Below are positions 16,197-25,462 of a stretch of DNA of 64,000 bases, piece by piece. The DNA lies in assembly GCF_001730225.1 (NCBI RefSeq), contig NZ_MIJE01000035.1, positions 61,743-125,742 on the forward strand, written 5' to 3'. The stretch's first letter is position 1, and the number at the start of each line of letters is the position of its first letter. Position numbers and translations under genes: made by a program. Below the pieces are notes generated by a model. That model did not search any database. It was not told the origin of the DNA and saw nothing but the letters and a program-made list of their open reading frames with translations. The stretch is from Desulfuribacillus alkaliarsenatis (GTDB taxonomy: Bacteria; Bacillota; Bacilli; Desulfuribacillales; Desulfuribacillaceae).

Positions 16197-19100
16197 ATGC
16201 AATTTTTAAGAGAAGAGCTATGCAGGGATGCAGATTATCAATCTTTAATAAAAGGGATTGATATGAAGCTAGATACCCAAGTAGCTACAGGTATGACTGG
16301 GTCGCTAAAGTCTATCTGTATTGGTTCGCTGCAGCAGGATATAAATCGCCCCGTAGTTGTTATCGCACATACTATGGCGCAGGCACAAAAGCTTTATGAT
16401 GATTTACTAGAGTTGCATAATGATGGTGTATATCTATATCCTGGCAACGACTTTTTTATGATGGACTATATTCAACAAAGCGAGAATGAAGTTGCTCAGA
16501 GACTAACAACAATACAAGCAATCTTGGCTAACAAAGCGCAAATTATAATTGCGCCTATTTATGCTGCAATAAAACCAATTTCACCGCCAGAAGTCATGGA
16601 GGTATGCTTTCGTGACTTAATTACAAACACTGAAATCGATATAGGTGAGCTTACTAGCTGGTTAATCGAAACAGGCTACGAGCGAGAAGAAAAAGTTGAG
16701 AAGCCAGGTCAATTTAGTGTCCGTGGTGGGATAATTGATATATTCCCATTGACGGAATCTGAGCCGTGTCGAATTGAAATGTTTGATGTGGAAGTTGAGT
16801 CTATTCGCCAATATGACCCATTAACACAACGGTCAAATAAATCGCAGGAGAAGATTACTATCACTCCATGCACTGAATGGCCTGTTTCAAAAGTACAATT
16901 AAAAGAGCTTGGCGACCGACTGCAGCTAGCATTGGATGAGTTTTCTGCGAACAAAACTAAGAATCAGCTAGAGCCGTACAAAGAACACATTGTGCCTGAT
17001 ATTGAATTGCTTCAAGAGGGCCTTTTGCCTGAGCATATAAGTAAGTATACTAATCTAGTATATGATAAAAACTATACACTACTAGATTATATTACTGACG
17101 ACACAATTATAGTGATAGATGAGCCTGGGCGTATTTTAGAAAAAAATAAAGAAACAGAAAAAGAGTTTGCCGAGTGGATTACGTCCATGATGGAAGCCGG
17201 TAGCTTATTACCTGAGACTTTTCCAATGTACCAGGGGGATTATGTCTTTCAAACAAAGCACCAAAAAATTCTCCTGCCGATGCTGCTAAGAAAGTTTTCT
17301 ATAGTTCAGCCTAAGAATATAGTTAGCTTTGTCGCCAAATCTGCTCAAGAGTTCCATGGACAAATGCACTTATTGCAACAAGAGATGGGCCGCTGGCAGG
17401 GATGTCAGTATCAAATATACGTATTAGTTGCTAATAACGAGCGCCGCGAACGAGTCCTTCGCATATTTGAAGATTATGAGATTAAAGCTGCGAATGTGCA
17501 TATAGGCCAATTACATGCGGGCTTTGAATTGCCATCTAATAAGCTAGTAGTACTTACCGAAACTGAAATATTTGGCAGAAAACAGCGAAAAGTAAAAAAA
17601 GCAACTAAACAGGCTAACAGCGAACGAATTAAATCATTTCAGGATCTGCAGCCAGGGGATTACGTGGTTCATATTAATCATGGGGTTGGTCGATACCTAG
17701 GGATTGAAACACTTAAGGTAAACGATATTCACCGCGATTATTTACGTGTACAATATGCGAAAAACGATTCTCTATTTGTCCCGATTGATCAAATGGAGCT
17801 TATCCAAAAATATATAGGCGGAGATGACAAGGCGCCTAAAATAAATTCCTTAGGCGGTACGGAGTGGAAGCGTGCTAAGGGCAAAGTTAAGAAGGCTGTT
17901 CAAGATATTGCAGACGAGCTTATAAAATTGTATGCTACTCGGACAATGAGTGAAGGATTTGCGTTTAATAAGGATTCAGAGTGGCAGAAGGAATTCGAAG
18001 CAATGTTTCCGTATGAGGAGACAGAGGATCAGCTGCGTTCAGTAAGAGAGATAAAAGAAGATATGGAAAAGGTTTATCCGATGGACCGTTTATTATGCGG
18101 AGATGTTGGATACGGCAAAACAGAAGTCGCTATCCGCGCTGCTTTTAAAGCTGTCCTAGATGGCAAACAGGTAGGTGTATTAGTTCCAACGACAATATTG
18201 GCCCAGCAGCACTTTGAAAATTTCAAGGAAAGATTTGCAGGCTATCCAATCAGAATTGCCGTATTAAGCCGCTTCCGAACACGCAAAGAGATTACTGACA
18301 GCTTAAAGGCTTTAAAGCGTGGAGAAATTGATATTATTATCGGCACGCACCGATTATTGTCTAAGGATGTAAGCTTTAACGACTTAGGCTTACTGATTAT
18401 AGATGAGGAGCAACGCTTTGGCGTAACCCATAAGGAAAAAATAAAACATATAAAAAAGAATGTAGATGTACTCACCTTAACAGCAACACCTATACCAAGA
18501 ACCTTGCATATGTCTTTGCTAGGGGTTAGAGATTTAAGCTTGATTGAAACACCTCCTGCTAATCGTTTTCCTGTTGAGACCTTTGTTATGGAATATAACC
18601 CTATATTTATCCGTGAGGTTATCGAGCGGGAAATTGGCCGTGGTGGGCAAGTGTACTTTGTGCATAATAAAATTGAGGGAATTGAGCGGCTTGCCGAGCA
18701 GCTCAGGGCTTTAATTCCAGATTTACGGGTTGTAATTGGACATGGACAAATGGGCGAACAGAGATTAGAGAAAGTCATGCTAGAATTTTTAGATCGGCAA
18801 TATGATGTGCTCATAAGTACTACAATCATTGAAACGGGGTTAGATATCCCGAATGTTAATACTTTAATAGTACATGATGCAGATAAGATGGGCCTATCTC
18901 AGCTATACCAACTCAGGGGGCGTGTAGGCAGGTCTAACCGTGTTGCGTATGCATATTTTACTTACCAAAAGGACAAAGTCTTAACTGAGGTTGCAGAGAA
19001 GCGTTTGCAGGCAATTCGCGAATTTACTGAGCTAGGATCAGGATTCAAAATAGCTATGCGTGACCTAGCTATCCGTGGTGCGGGTAATTTATTAGGTGCG

Positions 19101-19712
19101 GAGCAGCATGGCCATATAGCTGCAGTTGGATTTGAAATGTATAATCATTTACTAGCTGAAGCGGTGGAGAAGCTAAAGAACAAGCAAGACGGTAATACTG
19201 AAGAAGCCGTAGAGCCGATTATAGATATTAATGTGAACGCTTATCTGCCAGACACATATGTTAAAGACTCGATGCAGAAAGTAGAATTGTATAAGAAAAT
19301 GTCGAAGGTTAGAGATATAGAGCAAGCACATGAAATTGAGGAAGAGATGCTTGATCGTTTTGGCCCACTTCCAGAAGAGGTTGAGTTATTACTAGCTGTT
19401 ACACGCATCAAATCCTACTGCTATACCTATCGGGTTACCCATATCGAACAGCAAGGAGATATAATAGTAATCAAATTACATCCGAGTGAGAATAGCAGAA
19501 TAAACGGGCAAAAGCTGTTTGAAAGGGCAACTAGATTTGACAATCGTATACAATTACAGGCTGGACAATACATAGGTATTGTTGTTAATATTAAAAAGTT
19601 AACACAGAAAGAAATAGTTGAAATCTTAGAAAAATGGATGTATAGTTATCAAGGAGTCTGTGAATCTGAACATCAAGACACTGATTCCGTAAGAAAAAAA
19701 GGAGTGGGATAG
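16197..19712 (+). CDS. mfd: Transcription-repair coupling factor Mfd
   Basis: A 1171-residue ATPase that removes stalled RNA polymerase and recruits UvrA. In order: UvrB-like domain (residues ~30-340, including SVRGGIIDIFPLTE), RNA-polymerase-interacting CarD-like domain (GDYVVHINHGVGRYLGIE near 485), RecG-like translocase with Walker A GDVGYGKTEVA near 640 and Walker B IIDEEQRFG near 740, helicase motif QLRGRVGRS near 905, then the TRCF C-terminal domain. An AGAGGTG site precedes the ATG. The stop is followed after one base by the TTG of the parvulin gene. Confidence 0.97.
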   Translation: MQFLREELCRDADYQSLIKGIDMKLDTQVATGMTGSLKSICIGSLQQDINRPVVVIAHTMAQAQKLYDDLLELHNDGVYLYPGNDFFMMDYIQQSENEVAQRLTTIQAILANKAQIIIAPIYAAIKPISPPEVMEVCFRDLITNTEIDIGELTSWLIETGYEREEKVEKPGQFSVRGGIIDIFPLTESEPCRIEMFDVEVESIRQYDPLTQRSNKSQEKITITPCTEWPVSKVQLKELGDRLQLALDEFSANKTKNQLEPYKEHIVPDIELLQEGLLPEHISKYTNLVYDKNYTLLDYITDDTIIVIDEPGRILEKNKETEKEFAEWITSMMEAGSLLPETFPMYQGDYVFQTKHQKILLPMLLRKFSIVQPKNIVSFVAKSAQEFHGQMHLLQQEMGRWQGCQYQIYVLVANNERRERVLRIFEDYEIKAANVHIGQLHAGFELPSNKLVVLTETEIFGRKQRKVKKATKQANSERIKSFQDLQPGDYVVHINHGVGRYLGIETLKVNDIHRDYLRVQYAKNDSLFVPIDQMELIQKYIGGDDKAPKINSLGGTEWKRAKGKVKKAVQDIADELIKLYATRTMSEGFAFNKDSEWQKEFEAMFPYEETEDQLRSVREIKEDMEKVYPMDRLLCGDVGYGKTEVAIRAAFKAVLDGKQVGVLVPTTILAQQHFENFKERFAGYPIRIAVLSRFRTRKEITDSLKALKRGEIDIIIGTHRLLSKDVSFNDLGLLIIDEEQRFGVTHKEKIKHIKKNVDVLTLTATPIPRTLHMSLLGVRDLSLIETPPANRFPVETFVMEYNPIFIREVIEREIGRGGQVYFVHNKIEGIERLAEQLRALIPDLRVVIGHGQMGEQRLEKVMLEFLDRQYDVLISTTIIETGLDIPNVNTLIVHDADKMGLSQLYQLRGRVGRSNRVAYAYFTYQKDKVLTEVAEKRLQAIREFTELGSGFKIAMRDLAIRGAGNLLGAEQHGHIAAVGFEMYNHLLAEAVEKLKNKQDGNTEEAVEPIIDINVNAYLPDTYVKDSMQKVELYKKMSKVRDIEQAHEIEEEMLDRFGPLPEEVELLLAVTRIKSYCYTYRVTHIEQQGDIIVIKLHPSENSRINGQKLFERATRFDNRIQLQAGQYIGIVVNIKKLTQKEIVEILEKWMYSYQGVCESEHQDTDSVRKKGVG

Positions 19713-19713
19713 A

Positions 19714-20646
19714 TTGTATAATAAAAGCAAACGCATTATGTTTTTAGCAATAGCAGTACTACTAGTCGCAGTACTTGTAGTTGGATGTGGGCAGAGAGAT
19801 GCTGTAGAGCCTGAGCCAACAATGGACTTTGAAGCTTTTAGAGCAAGCGTTGATGCAAACCAAGTCATTGCAGAATTAGAAGGTACAACCTTAACATATG
19901 GGGAAATGTTTGAACAGTTAGAAGCTGAAGATATATTACAGCCAGGTATTGCAGACTACGCAGTAGAAGATATGGACATGCTTGCAGGCTATGCAGAGCA
20001 GCTTGTAATCCGCAAGCAAATATTTGAAGAAGCAGAAACTGCAGGATTTCAGTATGACCAAACAGTATTAGACGAAGAGATGCAAAACGTGTTGGCACAA
20101 TATCCTGACTTAACGGAACAGGAACAAGCAAAGCTTAGGAGCTTATTAAACCACTATATTACGATTACTGAGTATTTAAATGACCAAGTTTCAGAGGAAG
20201 ATGCACGGGCTTTCTATGAAGAAAACCCAGGCGAGTTCACTACAGCATCTGTTCGCCACATATTAATAGCTTTTGAAGGCCGCTCTGAAGAAGAGGCTTT
20301 AGAGCTAGCAAATAGCCTAACTGAGCGCATCCGTGCTGGTGAGGACATGGCGGAATTAGCTGAGGAATACACAGAAGATCCTGGTAGTCAGGACGCAGGC
20401 GGTTTGTATGAAAATCAGCCAGTAATGCTTTGGGTTCCAGAGTTTAAAGAAGCAGCTTTAACATTTGAATTAAATACCGTTGGAGATCCAGTAAGGACAG
20501 AATTTGGCTACCATGTAATGCGCGTTGAGGAACGAAATGTGACGGCGTTTGAGCAGGTAGAGGGTATGATTAAAGATAGCAGAGCTTCTGAAGTTTTCAT
20601 GGAGTATCTAGATGCTGCTCAAGGTAAGGTAACAGTAAACCTGTAA
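19714..20646 (+). CDS. Parvulin-type peptidyl-prolyl isomerase lipoprotein (PrsA/SurA-like)
   Basis: A 310-residue exported foldase. A lipoprotein signal peptide ends with lipobox VVGC near residue 25. A SurA/PrsA N-terminal helical region (~45-150) is followed by a PpiC rotamase domain (~165-260: SVRHILIAFEGRSEEEA, ELAEEYTEDPGSQDAGG, EFGYHVMRVEE). It should assist folding of secreted proteins outside the membrane. The start is TTG at 19714, with AAGGAGTGGG upstream inside the end of mfd. A second related foldase is at 54350. B. subtilis has none here. Confidence 0.88.
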   Translation: MYNKSKRIMFLAIAVLLVAVLVVGCGQRDAVEPEPTMDFEAFRASVDANQVIAELEGTTLTYGEMFEQLEAEDILQPGIADYAVEDMDMLAGYAEQLVIRKQIFEEAETAGFQYDQTVLDEEMQNVLAQYPDLTEQEQAKLRSLLNHYITITEYLNDQVSEEDARAFYEENPGEFTTASVRHILIAFEGRSEEEALELANSLTERIRAGEDMAELAEEYTEDPGSQDAGGLYENQPVMLWVPEFKEAALTFELNTVGDPVRTEFGYHVMRVEERNVTAFEQVEGMIKDSRASEVFMEYLDAAQGKVTVNL

Positions 20647-20668
20647 AGGGAAAATATATAAGTTAATG

Positions 20669-20702
20669 CCCAGGATTGGTAATCAACCATCCTGGGTTTT
20701 TT
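20669..20702 (+). terminator. Terminator after the parvulin gene
   Basis: CCCAGGA pairs with TCCTGGG, inner TGGT with ACCA, then TTTTTT. Confidence 0.92.
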
Positions 20703-20729
20703 ATATATTTTTTAGCACTTAAATATCCA

Positions 20730-20759
20730 TGAATAAAACAATTATGGTGAAGTATACTA
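20730..20759 (+). promoter_or_regulatory. Candidate sigma-G promoter of spoVT
   Basis: TGAATA and TATACTA with 17-bp spacing match the sigma-G consensus (TGAATA / CATACTA) with one change. B. subtilis spoVT is a forespore gene read by sigma-G. Confidence 0.65.
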
Positions 20760-20843
20760 ATGCTGACAAAACTTCATAGGGTTATTAGTTATTGGTACAA
20801 TTCATAATCAAAATGAAAACATACAAGAAAGAGAGGCCATATA

Positions 20844-21386
20844 ATGAAAGCAACAGGAATCGTACGTAGAATTGATGACTTAGGGAGGGTGGTAATCCCA
20901 AAGGAAATAAGAAGGACATTACGTATACGTGAAGGTGATCCATTAGAAATTTTTGTTGACCGTGATGGAGGAGTAATATTAAAGAAATATTCTCCAATTG
21001 GTGAACTAGGTGATTTTGCAAAGGAATATGTCGAAGCGCTATTTGAAAGTACTGGTCATATAGCAGTGATTAGTGATCGTGACCATGTAATAGCAGTAGC
21101 TGGAGCGGCAAAGAAAGATTTCATAGATAAAGAAGTCGGAGAAATTATAGAGAATGCTATGGACCAAAGGAAGGTAGTTAAAGAAACTACGGCAAATGAA
21201 GCTGAGCTATTAAAAAATGTTCAGGAGTCATATACATCCTATGCAGTGGCGCCAATTATCTCTGGTGGTGATCCGATTGGTGCAATTGCGCTAGCAAGTC
21301 AAAAGGATGGGAAAAAAGTTGGCGACCTAGAGGTTAAGTTAGTTGAGACAGGTGCAGCATTCTTAGCAAAGCAAATGGAGAATTAA
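20844..21386 (+). CDS. spoVT: Stage V sporulation regulator SpoVT
   Basis: A 180-residue forespore transcription factor. Residues 1-50 are an AbrB-like swapped-hairpin DNA-binding domain (ATGIVRRIDDLGRVVIPKEI, then REGDPLEIFVDRDG); residues ~60-178 form a GAF-like sensor domain (SDRDHVIAVAGAAKKDF, GDPIGAIALAS). SpoVT tunes sigma-G target genes late in sporulation. It is a paralogue of AbrB at 2769. A GAGAGG site precedes the ATG. It has its own promoter and terminator and so appears monocistronic. Confidence 0.96.
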   Translation: MKATGIVRRIDDLGRVVIPKEIRRTLRIREGDPLEIFVDRDGGVILKKYSPIGELGDFAKEYVEALFESTGHIAVISDRDHVIAVAGAAKKDFIDKEVGEIIENAMDQRKVVKETTANEAELLKNVQESYTSYAVAPIISGGDPIGAIALASQKDGKKVGDLEVKLVETGAAFLAKQMEN

Positions 21387-21407
21387 ATACAAAGCTAACA
21401 AGTTTTT

Positions 21408-21444
21408 AGACGGCCTAAAAAGTTTTATGGTCGTCTTTCTATTT
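21408..21444 (+). terminator. spoVT terminator
   Basis: AGACGGCC pairs with GGTCGTCT (one G-U), loop of 13 bases, then TTCTATTT. Confidence 0.75.
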
Positions 21445-21508
21445 AAAGATTTTGAGTAATGTTTTTAAGATATTTTTTCAACAATGTAATAAATGGTAGC
21501 GTCTGTGC

Positions 21509-21514
21509 TATAAT
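21509..21514 (+). promoter_or_regulatory. -10 element upstream of the SpoVB-like gene
   Basis: TATAAT, perfect, about 33 bases before the TTG start; no good -35 hexamer at the usual distance. Confidence 0.4.
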
Positions 21515-21547
21515 GATTGCTGTAGGTAATTAGGAAGGGGTAACAAC

Positions 21548-23185
21548 TTGAAGCAAAAATCATTCGTACAGGGTGCTGTTATTTTGGGCATAGCTGCACT
21601 GATATCAAAAACATTAGGTGGCATTTACCGCATACCTTATCAGAATATTGTAGGCAACGAGGGACTTGCTTTATTTAATCTGGTATACCCGATGTATACA
21701 ACCCTGTTAGTTATAAGTACAGCAGGCTTTCCGATTGCCGTATCGAAATTTGTTTCGGAGCGTATTGCCAGGGGCGATATAGAAGGTGCTGAACGGGTTT
21801 TTAGGATTGCCTTTGTAATAATGATGATTACGGGATTACTTAGCTTCTCGGTGCTGTTTTTTGGTGCAAACACACTTGCTGGGCTTATGGGAGACACTGG
21901 AGCCGTATTATCAATCAAAAGCATCTCGTTTGCGCTTTTGCTAGTGCCTATGATAGCTGTAATTAGAGGATACTTCCAAGGCTGGCAGGAAATGATGCCA
22001 ACAGCAGTATCACAGGTAGCGGAGCAAATAGTTAGGGTAATTACAATATTAGTTTTATCATACATATTTATTCAGACTTCCGTGGAGCTTGCCGCTGCAG
22101 GTGCAGTTTTGGGAGCTTTTACAGGGGCGAGTTTATCAATAATAATATTAGCCCTATACTTTTGGCGACATAGAAGTGTAGTTGCTGATGAAAGACAGCG
22201 CTTACTAGGTCATTACGAACATTATGTTAAGGAGCAAAAGCATAAAGAGCCATTACTGCCGCTATTGAAGAAGATGACTGTGTACGCACTTCCGATATGC
22301 TTTGGTATGCTGGTGCTACCGTTATTTAACCTTGCTGACTCATACACAGTTATTAATATATTAACCTGGTCCGGCATGGAAAGCCTAGATGCCCGTGTTA
22401 TTTTTGGGGTATATTCTAAGGCACTACCGTTAGTACAGATAGCAGCATTGTTTGCAACTGCCTTATCACTTGCGTTAATCCCGTCTATTTCTGAGGCAAA
22501 GTCACTGCAGCAGCATAATGTTATCAAGCGGAGAACATCATTTGCCCTTCGCTTAACGGTTATTGTTGGTTTGCCAGCTGCTTTTGGGTTATCAATCCTT
22601 GCTGAGCCGCTAAACATTGCGCTATACAACGAAACAATTGGTACAGACATAATTATGGTACTTGCCTTTGCAACTGTTTTTAGCACCTTAGAAATTACTA
22701 CAACGGGAATACTGCAAGGGATGGGAGAATCTAAGGCTCCAGCGATAAATCTATTTATTGGTTTCTTAGTTAAAGTAACATTAAACATTGCCTTGATTAT
22801 CTGGATTGGTATAATTGGAGCGGCAATTGCAACTATAGTGGCATACTTAATAGCAATGACACTAAACATGCGTGATCTTAAGAAACACACTGGGGTAGAA
22901 TATAGATGGCTTGATATCGCAATTAAACCCTTATTAGCTACCTTCATAATGGCAATTGTAGTGTATACGTCTGTTCTTATAACGACACCGTTATATCAAG
23001 CATTTCTTGGTATGAGGCTTGCCCAAGCCTCTGTATCTGCTACTGGGGTCTTACTTGGAATTGTAGTTTATGGAGTAGCACTATTAGTTACTAAATCGAT
23101 AACGATTGACGAATTAGAATTAATACCGAAGATTGGTCCAAGATTAAAACGGTTACTTCTTCGCCTTAAAATAAAACAAGGATAG
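21548..23185 (+). CDS. SpoVB/YabM-like MOP-superfamily flippase
   Basis: A polytopic membrane protein of 545 residues with about 14 predicted hydrophobic segments and the polysaccharide-biosynthesis/MATE-like repeat pattern (opening GAVILGIAALISKTLGGIYR). Relatives such as SpoVB and YabM are lipid-linked oligosaccharide or lipid II flippases of the MOP superfamily; location between spoVT and mazG marks it as the YabM orthologue. The substrate cannot be told from sequence. Start is TTG at 21548 after GGAAGGGG. mazG begins 10 bases after its stop. Confidence 0.88.
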   Translation: MKQKSFVQGAVILGIAALISKTLGGIYRIPYQNIVGNEGLALFNLVYPMYTTLLVISTAGFPIAVSKFVSERIARGDIEGAERVFRIAFVIMMITGLLSFSVLFFGANTLAGLMGDTGAVLSIKSISFALLLVPMIAVIRGYFQGWQEMMPTAVSQVAEQIVRVITILVLSYIFIQTSVELAAAGAVLGAFTGASLSIIILALYFWRHRSVVADERQRLLGHYEHYVKEQKHKEPLLPLLKKMTVYALPICFGMLVLPLFNLADSYTVINILTWSGMESLDARVIFGVYSKALPLVQIAALFATALSLALIPSISEAKSLQQHNVIKRRTSFALRLTVIVGLPAAFGLSILAEPLNIALYNETIGTDIIMVLAFATVFSTLEITTTGILQGMGESKAPAINLFIGFLVKVTLNIALIIWIGIIGAAIATIVAYLIAMTLNMRDLKKHTGVEYRWLDIAIKPLLATFIMAIVVYTSVLITTPLYQAFLGMRLAQASVSATGVLLGIVVYGVALLVTKSITIDELELIPKIGPRLKRLLLRLKIKQG

Positions 23186-23195
23186 GGGTGTTTGT

Positions 23196-24668
23196 ATGGA
23201 GAGAAAGTTGTATATAATGGGACTAGGGGCAGGCTCGTTAGATGCTTTAACATTACAGGCGTATAGACTTTTACAAAAAGGCTACCCCATATATTTACGC
23301 ACTGAGCGACATCCTGTTGTTGAATTACTAAATCAGGAGCGACTAGCTTATAAGAGCTTTGATTATGTGTATGATGAAGCAGAAAATTTTGATCAAGTAT
23401 ATGTGGAGATAGTTCAACAGCTACTAAACATTACAATGAATAGCACCACACCAATCATTTATGCAGTACCAGGCCATCCGATGGTAGCAGAACGTAGCGT
23501 AAAACAGCTAAGGGAGCAAGCAAAGTCGTCAGGGATAGAAATAGAGCTTGTTAGTAGTAGCAGTTTTTTAGACGATATGTTTAACTCTTTATGTATTGAT
23601 CCTAATGAAGGATTTATCCTATTAGATGGACTAGATTTTGATGAGACATTGCTAGATAGTCGCATGCATGTAATTATTACACAGGTGTATAATCAAGAGG
23701 TTATGTCGGAAGCAAAGCTAGCATTAATGGAATATTATCCAGAAGACACAATGGTAACAGTTATTAAAGCCGCAGGGGTTAAAGATTTGGAGCGTATATG
23801 GACAATTCCAATTTATGAAATTGACCACATCAATGATATTGATCACTTAACGGCTTTATATATTCCTAAGGGTAGCCAGCTAATACAACAGAAGAGCTTC
23901 GGACAACTAGTTGATATTGTTAAGCGCCTTCGAGGTCCAGATGGTTGTCCTTGGGACCAAGAGCAGACACATGACTCGCTAAGGGGGTATTTAATAGAGG
24001 AGACTTATGAAGTACTAGAAGCTATTGATAGTGGCGATGTAGATAATTTAATGGAAGAGCTAGGGGACTTGCTACTGCACGTAGTTATGCATGCGCAAAT
24101 AGCTAAAGATGAAGGAGAATTCTCAATCTACCAAGTAATAGAGACGATAGCACGCAAAATGATTCGTCGTCATCCCCATGTATTTCAAGGTGACAAGGTT
24201 GAGAATGTCGAGCAGGTATTAGAGAACTGGGACGATATCAAAAAGCAGGAAAAGGCTTGCAAGCAAGCTGGTGAGCAAGTAGAAAGCATTCTAGATGGTA
24301 TCCCTAAAGGCCTTCCGATGCTAATGTATGCCTATAAGCAACAAAAAAAGGCAGCGAAAGTTGGCTTTGATTGGGACCTAGAGTCACAGGTTTGGGACAA
24401 GCTGCATGAGGAATTGAAAGAGTTGGAAGAGGCTGAAACAACAGCTCAAAAAACGGATGAACTAGGGGACGCACTATATGCCATAGTTAATCTAGCTAGA
24501 TTTATGGAAATCGACCCAGAACAAGCTTTACATAATACTTGCCGTAAGTTTGAGCACAGGTTCCGCTATATTGAAGAGCAGTTAAAAAAAGAAGGTCTGA
24601 GCTTTAAAGATGTAGATTTAGAGTGGATGGAAACTCAGTGGCAGAATGCAAAAAAAGTTAAAAAGTGA
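23196..24668 (+). CDS. mazG: YabN: tetrapyrrole-methylase-like domain fused to MazG NTP pyrophosphohydrolase
   Basis: A two-domain protein of 490 residues. The N-terminal ~220 residues resemble SAM-dependent tetrapyrrole methylases (LYIMGLGAGSLDALT, YAVPGHPMVAER), function unknown in this fusion. The C-terminal ~260 residues are MazG, with tandem metal-binding EExxE-type helices (RGPDGCPWDQEQTHDSLR, EETYEVLEAI, EELGDLLLHV, DELGDALYAIVN), which hydrolyse NTPs and help clear aberrant nucleotides. Same fusion and position as B. subtilis yabN. GGGGTG precedes the ATG. Confidence 0.94.
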   Translation: MERKLYIMGLGAGSLDALTLQAYRLLQKGYPIYLRTERHPVVELLNQERLAYKSFDYVYDEAENFDQVYVEIVQQLLNITMNSTTPIIYAVPGHPMVAERSVKQLREQAKSSGIEIELVSSSSFLDDMFNSLCIDPNEGFILLDGLDFDETLLDSRMHVIITQVYNQEVMSEAKLALMEYYPEDTMVTVIKAAGVKDLERIWTIPIYEIDHINDIDHLTALYIPKGSQLIQQKSFGQLVDIVKRLRGPDGCPWDQEQTHDSLRGYLIEETYEVLEAIDSGDVDNLMEELGDLLLHVVMHAQIAKDEGEFSIYQVIETIARKMIRRHPHVFQGDKVENVEQVLENWDDIKKQEKACKQAGEQVESILDGIPKGLPMLMYAYKQQKKAAKVGFDWDLESQVWDKLHEELKELEEAETTAQKTDELGDALYAIVNLARFMEIDPEQALHNTCRKFEHRFRYIEEQLKKEGLSFKDVDLEWMETQWQNAKKVKK

Positions 24669-24672
24669 TAAA

Positions 24673-24727
24673 AAAATTCTATAAAAATACAACAAATACA
24701 ATAATATAGCAATTTTTATGGAATTTT
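24673..24727 (+). repeat. Long AT-rich inverted repeat after mazG
   Basis: 16-bp arms (24673-24688 and 24712-24727) pair fully with a single G-U, around a 23-base loop. A run of T follows a few bases later, so it may be a weak terminator. Confidence 0.55.
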
Positions 24728-24748
24728 AGACTTTTTTTGGTTTAAAAA

Positions 24749-24775
24749 GCAGGAATTTTAGTTATAATAACGAAT
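24749..24775 (+). promoter_or_regulatory. Candidate sigma-H promoter of hup, overlapping a TATAAT
   Basis: GCAGGAATT at 24749-24757, then 14 bases, then GAAT at 24772: full agreement with the sigma-H consensus (RnAGGAwWW, N11-12, RnnGAAT). A TATAAT at 24763-24768 within it may serve sigma-A, with only a weak -35 (TTTAAA). Confidence 0.55.
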
Positions 24776-24811
24776 ATGAAAAATGGATACAATTAAAGGA
24801 GGCATACTTTT

Positions 24812-25084
24812 ATGAATAAAGTAGAACTTGTAAATCAAATGGTAGAGAGCACTGGTCTTAAGAAAAAGGATGCAGAGGCAGCTTTAGCTAGCTTTATGGA
24901 CGCTGTTACTGACGCACTAGCAAAGGGTGACAAAGTTCAGTTAATAGGTTTTGGAACCTTCGAAACTCGTGAGCGTGCTGCGCGTTCTGGTAGAAACCCA
25001 CAAACTGGAGAAGCTATCACAATTCCAGCTGCTAAGGTACCAGCATTTAAAGCAGGAGCTAAACTTAAAGAAGCAGTTAAGTAG
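24812..25084 (+). CDS. hup: DNA-binding protein HU
   Basis: A 90-residue histone-like protein that bends and compacts DNA as a dimer. It has the full HU sequence pattern: [16 protein letters not shown] at the start, [20 protein letters not shown] with the beta-arm GRNPQTGE, and the C-terminal [14 protein letters not shown]. An AAGGAGG site precedes the ATG. It lies directly before rqcP (2 bases between stop and start), a grouping common in Bacillota outside B. subtilis. Confidence 0.97.
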   Translation: MNKVELVNQMVESTGLKKKDAEAALASFMDAVTDALAKGDKVQLIGFGTFETRERAARSGRNPQTGEAITIPAAKVPAFKAGAKLKEAVK

Positions 25085-25086
25085 TA

Positions 25087-25374
25087 ATGCGGTTAGACAA
25101 ATTTTTAAAAGTTTCTCGTTTAATAAAACGAAGAACACTAGCTAAAGAAGTATGTGATAGTGGCAGAATTGATATAAATGGTCGTACAGCAAAAGCTGGA
25201 ACAGAAGTGAAAGAGCAAGATATTATTACAATTAATTTTGCCAGAAAAACACTTATTGTAAGAGTTTTGAAGCTGCAAGATTCGGCCAAAAAAGCAGATG
25301 CTGCAGATATGTGCGAAATTATTGAAGAAAAATCAATACCAAGTTCAGAAGATGATTTCTGGAAGAACAATTAA
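25087..25374 (+). CDS. rqcP: RqcP (YabO), S4-domain ribosome quality control factor
   Basis: A 95-residue protein with an S4 RNA-binding domain at residues 1-65 ([32 protein letters not shown]). RqcP works with RqcH on obstructed 50S subunits to add C-terminal alanine tails to stalled nascent chains. The C-terminal ~25 residues are acidic and variable. The start is two bases after hup stops, so it is probably cotranscribed and coupled. Confidence 0.93.
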   Translation: MRLDKFLKVSRLIKRRTLAKEVCDSGRIDINGRTAKAGTEVKEQDIITINFARKTLIVRVLKLQDSAKKADAADMCEIIEEKSIPSSEDDFWKNN

Positions 25375-25399
25375 CCTCTTTAATTAAAGGGGTTTTTTT
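25373..25399 (+). terminator. hup-rqcP terminator
   Basis: AACCTCTTT/AAAGGGGTT 9-bp stem with one G-U pair and AATT loop, followed by a T run; it starts in the rqcP stop codon. Confidence 0.9.
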
Positions 25400-25420
25400 G
25401 TTCTAAGTTAGACAAACTCT

Positions 25421-25430
25421 CATACATATA
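25421..25430 (+). promoter_or_regulatory. Possible sigma-E type -10 before yabP
   Basis: CATACATATA resembles the sigma-E -10 (CATACAnT); no matching -35 is evident. B. subtilis yabP-yabQ is transcribed in the mother cell. Confidence 0.25.
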
Positions 25431-25462
25431 AAGTAATAGAATTGTAATGGGAGGAATTTCGT

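Noticed and set aside
18242..18829. 195-codon minus-strand ORF inside mfd
   Set aside because: Long but opposite to a strongly conserved helicase region; Ser/Ile-rich translation typical of antisense shadows.
22222..22947. 241-codon minus-strand ORF inside the SpoVB-like gene
   Set aside because: Antisense of a hydrophobic, low-stop coding sequence; no start signal.
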